Below are positions 25,793 to 33,548 of a DNA stretch of 64,000 nucleotides, in pieces (positions within the stretch are counted from its first letter, which is position 1; each line of letters opens with the position of its first letter). The stretch lies in the IMG/VR virus record IMGVR_UViG_3300036857_000203, positions 1 to 64,000 of that record. One strand, 5' to 3'. The notes beneath the pieces were generated by a model. That model made no database searches. It had not been told where the DNA came from and was given only the letters and a program-made list of their open reading frames with translations. Made by a program: the position numbers and the translations under genes. This DNA is from a virus.

Positions 25793-26337
25793 CGCCCGCG
25801 CAGGAAGCGCTCAGCCTCGCGACCGGTGAGCGGCGGCTTGCGCAGCTTGCCGGTCAGCGCGGCTTGCTTGTGCTCCTCACGCACCCTACGCTTCTCCTTC
25901 TCCACGAGCCGCCTCTGCTCGACAGTGGGAGCTTTGTTGTGACTGTTAGCGACGGCGTAGGCCGCCTCAGCGACATCCTTGGCGAGAGGGCTCCGCTTGA
26001 GATAGGTGGGAATCTCAAGCTCATCCAGCTGACCAGCAAGTGGTTTGTCGCCGGGCTTCTCCTGCACGACGGGCGCGTCGTTAACGTCGCTCCGATCCTC
26101 GGCTACATGCACGGCTGGACCCGGCAGCGGGTCCTTCGCTACGCCCGCATCCGGCACTGGACGGCCACAGAGCTTTGAAGCTTGCCGCAGCCTAAGCCGG
26201 TCGAGCGTCTTGCGCAGACCAGGAAGCTTGACCTCGGCATTCACCAGGGCCGCGAGCGCGCCGTTGCGTTGCATCTCCAGGCGAGCGACTTGGGCACGCA
26301 GAAGGCGGATGTCTCTTTGGAGCTTTGTCTCTTTCAT
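25789..26337 (-). CDS. Coiled-coil N-terminal hypothetical protein
   Basis: 182 residues from ATG 26337; an in-frame ATG 15 bases earlier belongs to the ATGAAAGG leader. The first 70 residues form a coiled coil (LLRAQVARLEMQRNGALAAL). The C-terminal half is basic, with VEQRRLVEKEKRRVREEHKQ. Own promoter at 26371-26399. Function unknown. Confidence 0.65.
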   Translation of the reverse strand: MKETKLQRDIRLLRAQVARLEMQRNGALAALVNAEVKLPGLRKTLDRLRLRQASKLCGRPVPDAGVAKDPLPGPAVHVAEDRSDVNDAPVVQEKPGDKPLAGQLDELEIPTYLKRSPLAKDVAEAAYAVANSHNKAPTVEQRRLVEKEKRRVREEHKQAALTGKLRKPPLTGREAERFLRGR

Positions 26338-26370
26338 GGTGTTACCTTTCATGTATCGCACTAGATAGGT

Positions 26371-26399
26371 AGTGTAGCACATCTGCAACACTATGTCAA
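26371..26399 (-). promoter_or_regulatory. Strong leftward promoter
   Basis: On the minus strand TTGACA (26399-26394), 17 bases, TACACT (26376-26371). Flanked by mirrored AGATA/TATCT repeats (near 26363-26370 and 26406-26416) that could be operator half-sites. Drives the 26337 gene. Confidence 0.65.
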
Positions 26400-26411
26400 G
26401 ATGGCAGATAC

Positions 26412-26516
26412 CTATCTCAGTGGCATCTGACAGCCGCCCATTATTGCGATTACGCTGATGCAGATCGCCACCGCCAGGACGAGGATCGCCACCTCGCGCA
26501 TGGTGTAATGCCTCAT
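26412..26516 (-). CDS. 34-residue lipoprotein-like peptide
   Basis: ATG 26516 overlaps the upstream stop (ATGA). One hydrophobic helix ends in AIMGGCQMPLR, a lipobox-like Gly-Gly-Cys. It could be a very short outer-membrane lipoprotein (spanin-like) or a membrane peptide. Support comes from the overlap and the coherent signal-peptide layout. Confidence 0.5.
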   Translation of the reverse strand: MRHYTMREVAILVLAVAICISVIAIMGGCQMPLR

Positions 26517-27097
26517 CGGCCAACCCTCTCTGAGGCCGGCACCCAATGCGTGAGTGGCCACGGCACATTGCGCTGATCAGGATGATCACCCGGCCATCCG
26601 TTGCAGTGCCCGATCTCGTGCCGCAGCAGCAGACCAGTGTTCCAGCCGCGCGTACGCATCACCTCGTCCTCGACCAAATAGATCACGCAGCTCTTAGCGT
26701 TGTGACGGGCGCATGCCAGCATCTTTGGATTATAGACGTTGCATGCTGCGCGCAGCGCTTCGAACGTCGGCAGCATTATGATCGTCAGGTCGCCATCGTA
26801 GGGCTTGTCGTACTCAGGTGGCGGCAAGATCGGATACTGCGTCTGCGGCGGACGTGGTGCCGGCGCCAGATACCCCATGTCATTCGGATTGTGGGGTCGA
26901 TTGTTGGTGGGCTGGAGATCAGCCTTGGGCGCCGGGGGCGGTATGGGCACGACCTTGGAGGGCAGCGGCACGATCTTGGGAGCGGCTGTGATGTTGTTCA
27001 CGCGCTGGGGGTGGACCGGCGAACTGATGCTGATCACCCCCAGCGTTATTGCCGCCAGAGCAAGCGCGAACCAAGCTAGCTGCTTGTCGGTGAACAT
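26513..27097 (-). CDS. Membrane-anchored zinc metalloprotease-like protein
   Basis: 194 residues from ATG 27097 after an ATGAAAGG leader. An N-terminal hydrophobic helix (residues 8-26) serves as anchor or signal, followed by a Pro-rich linker (35-100). HEIGHCNGWPGDH at residues 160-172 is an HExxH zinc motif extended with Gly and a third His, like metzincins. A soluble catalytic domain outside the membrane could process envelope or virion proteins. The 34-residue lipoprotein-like gene is coupled to its end. Confidence 0.75.
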   Translation of the reverse strand: MFTDKQLAWFALALAAITLGVISISSPVHPQRVNNITAAPKIVPLPSKVVPIPPPAPKADLQPTNNRPHNPNDMGYLAPAPRPPQTQYPILPPPEYDKPYDGDLTIIMLPTFEALRAACNVYNPKMLACARHNAKSCVIYLVEDEVMRTRGWNTGLLLRHEIGHCNGWPGDHPDQRNVPWPLTHWVPASERVGR

Positions 27098-27107
27098 GTT
27101 GGACCTT

Positions 27108-27197
27108 TCATGCGTTACCTGTGAGGATTATCCCCACAGCGATGACGACGATGACGACAAAGATAGTTGCGCGTATAGATGTTCCCGCCGAGAACAT
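27108..27197 (-). CDS. 29-residue membrane peptide
   Basis: ATG 27197 opens MFSAGTSIRATIF and a hydrophobic helix. Its TGA is embedded in the CATGAAAGG leader of the protease-like gene. No clear ribosome site, so translation is uncertain. The layout resembles other tiny one-helix genes here. Confidence 0.35.
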   Translation of the reverse strand: MFSAGTSIRATIFVVIVVIAVGIILTGNA

Positions 27198-27271
27198 CTA
27201 ATTCGGGCCGTTGTGTATGCGGTCGAATACCTGCCCCATTGTGTGGGTCTATGTGTTGAAGTGACGTCATT

Positions 27272-27487
27272 TCAGCCCAGCTGGCTCACGATCTGCTCGA
27301 ACTTCCGCTCGCTGGTGGTGAGCCGCATGATCACCAGGAGCCGCAGCAAGCGTGCTGCAGGCTCTGGGATGGTGGCGCCCTCGGCGTAACGGTAGGGCGT
27401 ACGACGCCCGAGACCGAGGACCTGGGCCATACGCAGATGCGTCCAGCCCAGGGTCTCTCGTGCATTACGGTATTCGCTCGTGGTCAT
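27272..27487 (-). CDS. XRE-family helix-turn-helix regulator
   Basis: 71 residues from ATG 27487 with AGAGGAG upstream. RETLGWTHLRMAQVLGLGRR and TPYRYAEGATIPEPAARLLR match the short phage XRE domain. It could recognise the palindromes found in this region. Follows the 64-residue gene by 8 bases. Confidence 0.8.
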   Translation of the reverse strand: MTTSEYRNARETLGWTHLRMAQVLGLGRRTPYRYAEGATIPEPAARLLRLLVIMRLTTSERKFEQIVSQLG

Positions 27488-27495
27488 GGTCTCCT

Positions 27496-27690
27496 CTAAT
27501 CTTCCATCAGTGCTGATCCAGGATCGACGTTGCCCTCGATGATGAAGCAGTCCTTGCGTGTCAGCGGCTTGCCGCCGTTGAACTCCAGGCTGATCGTTGA
27601 GCCTGGGAGCCAGACCTTGACCTCGCGGTCCAGGTCCTCGGGTTTGACTGCGTCGATGATCGTCCGCAGCTGTCGAGCGCTGAGGCTCAT
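27496..27690 (-). CDS. Hypothetical small protein
   Basis: 64 residues. The N-terminus LSARQLRTIIDAVKPEDLDR is helical, followed by a strand-rich part (REVKVWLPGSTISLEF). This resembles small phage proteins annotated only as hypothetical. Coupled by a 4-base overlap to the gene before it. Confidence 0.6.
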   Translation of the reverse strand: MSLSARQLRTIIDAVKPEDLDREVKVWLPGSTISLEFNGGKPLTRKDCFIIEGNVDPGSALMED

Positions 27691-27947
27691 CGTCCTCTCT
27701 CCTTCAGAAACGCGATGGTGGCCGCAATCTCCGCAGCCCAGGCCTCCAGGTCGGCGATGGTGTGCGCGACGTTGGAATGCTGTCGCAGCGTCTCGGTGCG
27801 GATGTCCGCCAGCGAGAGCGGCAATGGCCTGTTCTCGGTGGGCTGCGATGGCGTCGGGACCGGCGGATCGCTCAGCAGCGGCCCGTGCTCCTGGATGGCG
27901 TCCTCCAGGGTGCTGATCTCACGCTTCTTGTGCTTGCGCTTCGCCAT
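27687..27947 (-). CDS. Hypothetical helical protein
   Basis: 86 residues from ATG 27947 (AAAGGAGCAAG upstream); the frame is open to 27980 but that part overlaps the preceding gene. Begins MAKRKHKKREIS, has a Pro-rich centre and a C-terminal helix (VAHTIADLEAWAAEIAATIA). Confidence 0.6.
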   Translation of the reverse strand: MAKRKHKKREISTLEDAIQEHGPLLSDPPVPTPSQPTENRPLPLSLADIRTETLRQHSNVAHTIADLEAWAAEIAATIAFLKERGR

Positions 27948-28746
27948 GGTCTTGCTCCTTTCTGAGTTGGGTTGAGACATAGTCGTGGTGGTCGAACGGG
28001 ATTACCGGAATGTTGTCGGCGAGCCCGTCCAGGTCGGGGCAGTCGCCGCCGATGTAGTTGGCGACCATGTGCCCGATGATCGCGCCCTGGTGGCGCTGGC
28101 GTAGCTGATAGGGCTTATCGGCGTCGGGCGGCAGCACGGTGAGCACATCGAAGAAGCTGTAGGACCCCCCCTTGTGCCGCAGCACGCCCACGGCAGTCAG
28201 TTCGGTGTTGGCGAGGCTGATCGACGTGTTCCGGTGCTTCTCGCTCTCGCGCATGATCATGCCGGCGAAGCCGCACATGGCGACCATGCCGCCGGCCTCA
28301 AAGATGTCGAGCTTGCTGCGCTCGGCAATGCCGCCCAGGGCGTGCCAGGAGAAGAACGCGAGCTTGGTGCGCTGAGCACTGAGCTTGCCTCTGCGCTGTA
28401 GCCGCATGACATAGGTGCGCACCATCACGCCATGCTCGCGGCCCGGGACCAGCGGATGCTTGTCCACCTCCCAGGTGAGTAGCTCCACGATGGCAGAGCG
28501 CTTGCGCTTGAAGTGCCCGTTGACGAAGCAGCAGCGCTCGCCCTGGGCGGCCTTGAGGCGCTGCACGCCGGCCATGAACTGGTCGGCAGCTTGCCTGGGG
28601 CCGCCCGTGATCGAGCCCAGGAACTTCTCCATGGCCTGGGTCCAGAGCGTGCAGCCCGGGGTGAGTATGCCGGCGCCCATCATCTGGCGTTCAGCCAGAT
28701 CGCGGGTGAGTTGCGCGATGAAGATGCGGCCGGCGGTGCTGATCAT
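27919..28746 (-). CDS. Hypothetical 275-residue protein
   Basis: The N-terminal half is helical (IFIAQLTRDLAERQMMGAGI). The middle has a basic patch (GHFKRKRSAIVELLTWEVDK) and RTKLAFFSWHALGGIAERSK, similar to an S-x-HAL-x(3)-AER pattern I have seen in several mobile-element proteins of unknown role. The C-terminal part is strand-rich. No catalytic site identified. It overlaps both neighbours. Confidence 0.65.
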   Translation of the reverse strand: MISTAGRIFIAQLTRDLAERQMMGAGILTPGCTLWTQAMEKFLGSITGGPRQAADQFMAGVQRLKAAQGERCCFVNGHFKRKRSAIVELLTWEVDKHPLVPGREHGVMVRTYVMRLQRRGKLSAQRTKLAFFSWHALGGIAERSKLDIFEAGGMVAMCGFAGMIMRESEKHRNTSISLANTELTAVGVLRHKGGSYSFFDVLTVLPPDADKPYQLRQRHQGAIIGHMVANYIGGDCPDLDGLADNIPVIPFDHHDYVSTQLRKEQDHGEAQAQEA

Positions 28747-29207
28747 CGCAGCATCCCCATGAAGCGGCCCTGCATCGCGTCGTAATCGTTCATGTGTAGC
28801 GGCGAGAGCGTCGCCGGCCCACGCTCGGGGCGCAGGATGAAGAAGTTCCCAGAGAGCACGTTTCCCCAGCGATCCTCGGCATTGATTATCAGCACCTCGC
28901 GCCGGTCAGGGTGCTCGCTCGGGCGCGGTCCCTCTTTCGCTTCGGTCATCGTGTTCACCGTGGCAATCCAGGCCTCGCAGATGAAGGCTAAGCGCTTCAC
29001 ATGCTTTGCCTGGAACATCATGCGCAGCCCGCGCTGGGTGATGTCCTTCTCCTCGTCGCTCGACCAGGGTGTGGCGATCAAGACGTGCTCATCATTGCCA
29101 TCGACGACATGCCACATCGGAAGAATCTCCCCGCTCTCGCCGAATATCCGCATGGCGTTCTCGGCAGCGTTGGCAAAGAAGTCTTCAAGCTCGGTCTTGG
29201 GGGTCAT
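28743..29207 (-). CDS. Hypothetical 154-residue protein
   Basis: Start ATG 29207 was chosen because ATGAAGGGACGCGAGAC precedes it; an earlier in-frame ATG at 29240 lacks a ribosome site. Alternating strands and helices with MWHVVDGNDEHVLIATPW and NAEDRWGNVLSGNFFILRPE. Resembles small phage proteins of unknown function. Coupled to the next gene. Confidence 0.6.
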   Translation of the reverse strand: MTPKTELEDFFANAAENAMRIFGESGEILPMWHVVDGNDEHVLIATPWSSDEEKDITQRGLRMMFQAKHVKRLAFICEAWIATVNTMTEAKEGPRPSEHPDRREVLIINAEDRWGNVLSGNFFILRPERGPATLSPLHMNDYDAMQGRFMGMLR

Positions 29208-29303
29208 GTCTCGCGTCCCTTCATGTTCTCCGGTAATCACGCCCGCCCCGGAAGCTCCTCAGCAAACAGGGCGGGCGCTTATCCGCTGGGAGCGGTCGGG
29301 GGA

Positions 29304-29525
29304 CTATTCCCCAGCGGCATCTGGCGGCAGGAGCCTGCCATCGACGTACCGGTAATTGACCGGGTCGTCGCTCTCTACGACGCGGGTCTCGCGCACCATC
29401 ATCCAGCGCATGGAGAGGTCGAAGACGTTCTGCTCGGCCTCCTCGCGAGTGGCGAATCGCAGTGCGTTGCCGCACCATTGCCCAGAGTTGTCGGCGATCA
29501 CTTCGGGGGCGTAGCTCTTGGGCAT
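29304..29525 (-). CDS. Hypothetical 73-residue protein
   Basis: From ATG 29525, with an ATGAAAGGAAAGAC leader. NSGQWCGNALRFATREEAEQ, then VVESDDPVNYRYVDGRLLP. The AATREEAEQ-type helix after paired Trp/Asn is typical of short phage proteins that I cannot assign. Confidence 0.6.
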   Translation of the reverse strand: MPKSYAPEVIADNSGQWCGNALRFATREEAEQNVFDLSMRWMMVRETRVVESDDPVNYRYVDGRLLPPDAAGE

Positions 29526-29526
29526 G

Positions 29527-29802
29527 TCAGTCTTTCCTTTCATGGTCTGGGTTGGGGTCCTTGGCTTCACTGTCAAACACCATTGCCGCTGCCTCCAGGA
29601 ACTTCTTCTTGTTCTCCTGGTGTGCGCCATGCACCTGCACGACGATCATGGCGGCGGCCTTGAGAAACATCGCGATAAGACATGAGAAGACATCGCGCCG
29701 CCGGCCAGCAATCTCAAATGCCTGAGTCGTGTCCTTGATCAGGTGATAGAGCTTGCCCTCGGCATAGCCCTGCAGGTCCTGCTGGAGTTGGGTGAGCGGC
29801 AT
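29527..29802 (-). CDS. Hypothetical 91-residue protein
   Basis: ATG 29802 overlaps the upstream stop (TGATG) with AAGGAG 8 bases before. An amphipathic helical protein with LQQDLQGYAEGKLYHLIKDT and a semi-hydrophobic stretch (SCLIAMFLKAAAMIVVQVHG). Not clearly membrane. Confidence 0.6.
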   Translation of the reverse strand: MPLTQLQQDLQGYAEGKLYHLIKDTTQAFEIAGRRRDVFSCLIAMFLKAAAMIVVQVHGAHQENKKKFLEAAAMVFDSEAKDPNPDHERKD

Positions 29803-30074
29803 CACACGGGCTCCTTCTGCCAGATGCCCTGGGCAATGCAGGCAATCTGAAGCTCGCGTTCAAACGCCTTCACGACACGCTTGAAGGTGGCCTTCGTCGG
29901 GTCGCAATGGCGGGTGCGGCTCCAGGTGCCGCTGCTTACGCTGTATTCCCATTGGCTCCATTCCCAGGCGGGATGCGCGGCTACGCGGGTGCGCTTCACC
30001 CGATATTGCTGATCGCCCACGACAATGTCGTAGCGCTCGGTGACGTTTCTCCAATCAATGGCTGGCTTGGTCAT
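29802..30074 (-). CDS. Hypothetical 90-residue protein
   Basis: Strand-rich, basic and Trp-rich (HPAWEWSQWEYSVSSGTWSR), ending in a helix (VVKAFERELQIACIAQGIW). Coupled by overlaps to both neighbours. Function unknown. Confidence 0.6.
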   Translation of the reverse strand: MTKPAIDWRNVTERYDIVVGDQQYRVKRTRVAAHPAWEWSQWEYSVSSGTWSRTRHCDPTKATFKRVVKAFERELQIACIAQGIWQKEPV

Positions 30075-30283
30075 GTTTCAGTTCCTTTCATGGGTTCACG
30101 GCGGATAATTTCGGCGCGCTGGCACTCCCAGCCGCGTTCGTCCGCGACAGCGCCGGCCACTGCCAGGGCGGTGGCATCGTCAGTGGCGTTCACGGTGAGG
30201 CTCTGAGGATCGAAGACATCCAGCGAGCCCTCGGGGCGGACGTGGACGAGGAGGAGATAGCGGGTCATGGGTTTAGTGGTCAT
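30071..30283 (-). CDS. Hypothetical 70-residue protein
   Basis: MTRYLLLVHVRPEGSLDVFD then a helix (DATALAVAGAVADERGWECQ). Its last codons (MKGTET) are the ATGAAAGGAAC leader of the next gene, so that leader sits inside a reading frame. Confidence 0.6.
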   Translation of the reverse strand: MTTKPMTRYLLLVHVRPEGSLDVFDPQSLTVNATDDATALAVAGAVADERGWECQRAEIIRREPMKGTET

Positions 30284-30617
30284 GGTGCCAAGTCACTTTG
30301 CCGCCATGACCAACGTGGGCGTGCATGCCGGCGTGGGTGTTGGGAGCGCGACCCGCTAAGGCCTGAGCTTGACGAACGAGTTCAATGAACATTGGCGACC
30401 CGGTCTTGGCCAAGATTCTGAACGAGCACGCATCCGACACGCCGTCCTTGCTCGTGTCCTCCCAGCCGGCGAAGGCGGGCGCGCCGGTTGCGGGATCGAT
30501 CACGAGGCGGATGCGCCCAGCAGCGAGCCCCTGGGCGAGGCGGGTGACCGCCTCGCGTACTTCCTTGGCGCGCTCCTGGATGGTCTGGCGCGGACGCAGT
30601 TTCGTGTCGCATGCCAT
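30273..30617 (-). CDS. Hypothetical 114-residue protein
   Basis: Start ATG 30617 with GGAGGG 6 bases upstream; the frame extends far upstream antisense to nothing useful and was not chosen. A helical N-terminus (IQERAKEVREAVTRLAQGLA) precedes RIRLVIDPATGAPAFAGWED and a His-rich tail. Unknown function. Confidence 0.6.
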   Translation of the reverse strand: MACDTKLRPRQTIQERAKEVREAVTRLAQGLAAGRIRLVIDPATGAPAFAGWEDTSKDGVSDACSFRILAKTGSPMFIELVRQAQALAGRAPNTHAGMHAHVGHGGKVTWHHDH

Positions 30618-30627
30618 AGTGCCCTCC

Positions 30628-31410
30628 TCACAGGTCCAGCTGGCGCGGCGTAGCGCTGTAGCCCTCGAAGGGCAGATCATCGTCCAGGTCCACGCCCCGG
30701 CCCTCGCCCTCGCTTGCCTCGACCGGGGCGGCGTCGTCCAGGTCCAGGAACGAGATGCGGGCTTCCTCCAGGCGCTGGATGGCGACGTTGTCCACCTCAA
30801 CGGCAGCGCCCTCGCCGGCCTTGACGATGTCGCGGGCAACCTTCCTGGCCACCTCGATGGCCTTGCTCACGCGCTCGCTGGCGTTGGGTTCCAGCATCTT
30901 GCCCAGGGTGCGGGCTTCGTTGGCGGCCTTGCGGATGGCCTGGGGATCGAGGTTCTTGACGCCATCGCGCATGGCGTCGACGAAGTCGCGCACCTGTTCG
31001 TTGATGGCGCGCACCGCCTCTACGTCATCGGCACTCACGCGGCCGATCATCACAGTGACGCCCACGTAGGTCCAGGTCGCGGTGGCGTTGAAGTCCTCGG
31101 CAAGCTGGCGCGCCTCGCGCACCGCCTGACGAAGCCTCTCCTCGCGCTCGGTCGGGCACATCAGGCCGAAGTCGCCGGCCTTGACGCAAGCCGACTGAAT
31201 CTTGGAGCGGGCAGCGGAGCGGACCTTGGAGGCGCGAGCTTGCTCGGCGGGGTCCTTGGTGGTGCGCTCGGTTTCCCAACGGGCGCGGCCCTCACCCTCG
31301 GCAGTGATATGATCCTGCTCAAGCTCCAGGGTCTTGTACTTGACGTTGCCCTTGACGGTGGTGCGGGCGCGCACCAGCAGGCCGGGGCGGAGGGTTGCGA
31401 TATCAGACAT
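30628..31410 (-). CDS. Hypothetical protein partnering the AAA+ ATPase
   Basis: 260 residues, nearly all helical, beginning MSDIATLRPGLLVRARTTVK. A central region (SACVKAGDFGLMCPTEREER) and a long helix-rich part (ATATWTYVGVTVMIGRVSAD) follow. Acidic C-terminus. I recall this protein family beside AAA+ ATPases in other phages, but its biochemical role is not known to me. Own promoter at 31453-31481 just after the ATPase stop. Confidence 0.65.
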   Translation of the reverse strand: MSDIATLRPGLLVRARTTVKGNVKYKTLELEQDHITAEGEGRARWETERTTKDPAEQARASKVRSAARSKIQSACVKAGDFGLMCPTEREERLRQAVREARQLAEDFNATATWTYVGVTVMIGRVSADDVEAVRAINEQVRDFVDAMRDGVKNLDPQAIRKAANEARTLGKMLEPNASERVSKAIEVARKVARDIVKAGEGAAVEVDNVAIQRLEEARISFLDLDDAAPVEASEGEGRGVDLDDDLPFEGYSATPRQLDL

Positions 31411-31440
31411 CGTGGGTTCCTTTCACCGGGTTGGAGTAAC

Positions 31441-31481
31441 CCGTGCCACGTGTATATGTCACCGTGGCACGGTCTTGTCAA
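31441..31481 (-). promoter_or_regulatory. Leftward promoter inside a 10-bp inverted repeat operator
   Basis: On the minus strand TTGACA (31481-31476), 17 bases, CATATA (31458-31453). CCGTGCCACG (31441-31450) and CGTGGCACGG (31463-31472) are perfect inverted repeats around the -10 box, and TGTCACCGTGGCA (31457-31469) is a near copy of the 13-base palindrome at 33149. A bound repressor would block the -10 box. Confidence 0.7.
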
Positions 31482-31487
31482 TACATG

Positions 31488-33110
31488 TCATGCTAAGTCT
31501 AGCGCACGCTCGGTAGAGAACGCCGGACGCTCGGCGTCGGGGGTGGTGGCGAGACGAGCGCGCTTGCTCCAGGTGCGCAGGCGCTTGACTTGGTCGGCCA
31601 TGCTGTCCACCAGCGGCACGACCTTGCTGGCGGCGTTGAGGATGTCGGTGGCTGCGAGCGCACGCTGACCATCGGTGAAGCTCGCGAACAACGCCTCCTG
31701 CACGAGGTTGGCGACCTCTGCCGCCGTGAAGGTGTCGGTGGCTTTGACGATGGCCGCCGTGTCCTCGGTGCTGAACGGCTGGCGCTTGAACTTGGCCAGG
31801 GTGACGTTGAGCACTTCGGCGCGCTCGCGCGCAGTCGGAACGTCCAGGAACCACATCTCATCCCAGCGCCCCTTGCGGAGAAGCTCGACGGGGAGCCGGT
31901 CAGGGTCATTGGCCGTTGCCAGGATGAAGGCCTCGGACTTGCGGTCATTCATCCAGCTGAGCAACACCGCGAGTTTGTCTGCGGCCACGCCGCCGTCACC
32001 GGCAGGACCCGCGCCACCGGAGAGGGTCTTGTCCACCTCATCGAGCCAGAGCACGCACGGCCCCAGGGCATCGACGGTGTCGAGCATGGCGCGGATATTC
32101 TGCTCGCTCTCGCCCAAGAACTTGCTGCCGGTCGCGCCCAGGTCGCCTTGGACGAGCGGGCATAGCCATGACGTGGCGAGGGCTTGGGCAGTGAAAGTCT
32201 TGCCGCTGCCGGGAATGCCCACGAGCAAGCAGCCCTTGGGGCGCTGGATGCCGTAGGCACGAGCCTCGGGGCTCCAGGCGAGCTTGCGCTGGACAAGCCA
32301 GGGCTTCAGGGCATCGAGCCCGCCCACCGCGTCCAAGCCGCCAGGGAGCGGCTCAACCCAGCGCAGCATGCCGTTGGAGGCGATGATGCGCTTCTTCTCC
32401 TCACTGATCACCGCTGGCTCGATGGCGCGGCTTTGCACGATGCTCTTGGCGAAGCAGCCTTCGGCCTGCGGGCCGGTGAGGCCGACAGCGGCGTCCACGA
32501 TGGCTTCGCGCTTGCCGTTGAGCGGCTGCACCTTGCCAGGGTTCTGCCGGATGGCAGTGGCAATGGCCACATCGGCCATGCGGCCAAGCTCTTCACGGTC
32601 GGGCAATGGCCACTCCACCGTGACGGCGTCGTTGGCAACATCACTCGGAACCTTGGCCCCAGGCGCAAGCACGATGACGCTGGTGCCGGTGGCGGGCAGG
32701 GTGCGGGAGAGATTGCGCAGCCAGCGGGTGACGGTGACACCCGGGCCGCCATCGCACCACTTGTGCAGATCGCGGAGAATCCAGACCTCCTTGCCGCCGT
32801 CACGGGAACGCTCGCTGATCTTCTTGAGCAGGCTCACCGCATCGATGGGGGCGTTTGCCCCACCCTGGAGGGCGGCTGCGATGGGGTCGGTGGAGGCATC
32901 GTTGCCCATGCCGGCGACGGGATTGCCGCCCACATCGGTGGCACCCTCGGCGCAATCCCAGAAGAACGGCATGTAGCCCGCGCTCTTGGCGGCTTCGATC
33001 AGGCATAACTCGATCCGCCTCTCCTCGCGGGAGTTGACCCAGAGCACGCCGTTGCGTGCCTTGATCAGTGATGCGACATCAGCGCCCTGGACTTGAGACT
33101 TGGTCGGCAT
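31488..33110 (-). CDS. AAA+ ATPase
   Basis: 540 residues from ATG 33110; the in-frame ATG at 33128 belongs to the ATGAAAGGTAATCC leader. GIPGSGKT (about residue 297) is Walker A, LWLDEVDKTL (about 350) Walker B, and ATANDPDRLPVELLRKGRWD (about 400) the second region of homology with the arginine finger. The FtsH/Cdc48-like core sits in the C-terminal half. The N-terminal 250 residues are a separate domain (GVLWVNSREERRIELCLIEA). Probably remodels protein complexes; a bacterial or phage target is not visible. Flanked by two promoters with the same operator. Confidence 0.87.
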   Translation of the reverse strand: MPTKSQVQGADVASLIKARNGVLWVNSREERRIELCLIEAAKSAGYMPFFWDCAEGATDVGGNPVAGMGNDASTDPIAAALQGGANAPIDAVSLLKKISERSRDGGKEVWILRDLHKWCDGGPGVTVTRWLRNLSRTLPATGTSVIVLAPGAKVPSDVANDAVTVEWPLPDREELGRMADVAIATAIRQNPGKVQPLNGKREAIVDAAVGLTGPQAEGCFAKSIVQSRAIEPAVISEEKKRIIASNGMLRWVEPLPGGLDAVGGLDALKPWLVQRKLAWSPEARAYGIQRPKGCLLVGIPGSGKTFTAQALATSWLCPLVQGDLGATGSKFLGESEQNIRAMLDTVDALGPCVLWLDEVDKTLSGGAGPAGDGGVAADKLAVLLSWMNDRKSEAFILATANDPDRLPVELLRKGRWDEMWFLDVPTARERAEVLNVTLAKFKRQPFSTEDTAAIVKATDTFTAAEVANLVQEALFASFTDGQRALAATDILNAASKVVPLVDSMADQVKRLRTWSKRARLATTPDAERPAFSTERALDLA

Positions 33111-33144
33111 AGGAGGATTACCTTTCATGGGTTACGGGAATACG

Positions 33145-33173
33145 TATATGCCACGGTGGCATCCTGGTTTCAA
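33145..33173 (-). promoter_or_regulatory. Leftward promoter with perfect palindromic operator
   Basis: On the minus strand TTGAAA (33173-33168), 17 bases, CATATA (33150-33145). TGCCACGGTGGCA (33149-33161) is a perfect 13-base palindrome lying in the spacer and touching the -10 box. Drives the ATPase gene; TGA of the previous gene overlaps the -35 box. Confidence 0.7.
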
Positions 33174-33316
33174 GCCCCACGGCGAAAGATTACATTGATC
33201 ACAGCGAGCGCGGCTATTACGACGACAACGGTGCCTGCTGTGGTCTGTAAGCTGTAGCCGTTCCAAAGCGTAATTGCCGCCACAATAATCACGGTTGCCC
33301 AGTTATCGCTGGTCAT
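33170..33316 (-). CDS. 48-residue membrane protein
   Basis: ATG 33316 overlaps the upstream stop (ATGA). Two short hydrophobic stretches (WATVIIVAAITLWNGY, VVVVIAALAVINVIF) indicate one or two spans. Ends RRGA. Function unknown. Confidence 0.55.
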   Translation of the reverse strand: MTSDNWATVIIVAAITLWNGYSLQTTAGTVVVVIAALAVINVIFRRGA

Positions 33317-33516
33317 GACGCGCACCCCTCGCACACGACTTGGACGTGGCGCACGCTCGCCTTGGGAAACTTGGCCTGAAGCTCGGCCCGCACGAGGTGG
33401 GCTGGGGCATCGGCGTGGAACGGCAGCGGATAGGTGCCGGCGGGATAGGCGCCGCCCTCGGGGAAGGTGGCGGTCCAGCAATGGCCTGGGCGGTTGGGCT
33501 TGATGACGATGGTCAT
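33313..33516 (-). CDS. Hypothetical 67-residue protein
   Basis: Start ATG 33516 after an ATGAAAGGAACCTGAC leader; the frame upstream is only GCC repeat. MTIVIKPNRPGHCWTATFPE, then VRAELQAKFPKASVRHVQVV and CEGCAS. Small mixed fold, unassigned. Confidence 0.6.
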   Translation of the reverse strand: MTIVIKPNRPGHCWTATFPEGGAYPAGTYPLPFHADAPAHLVRAELQAKFPKASVRHVQVVCEGCAS

Positions 33517-33548
33517 TGTCAGGTTCCTTTCATGCGTGTATAGCGGTT

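Noticed and set aside
30385-31668. 427-codon rightward open frame
   Set aside because: Antisense to well-supported leftward genes with ribosome sites and overlaps; its protein is a compositional shadow.
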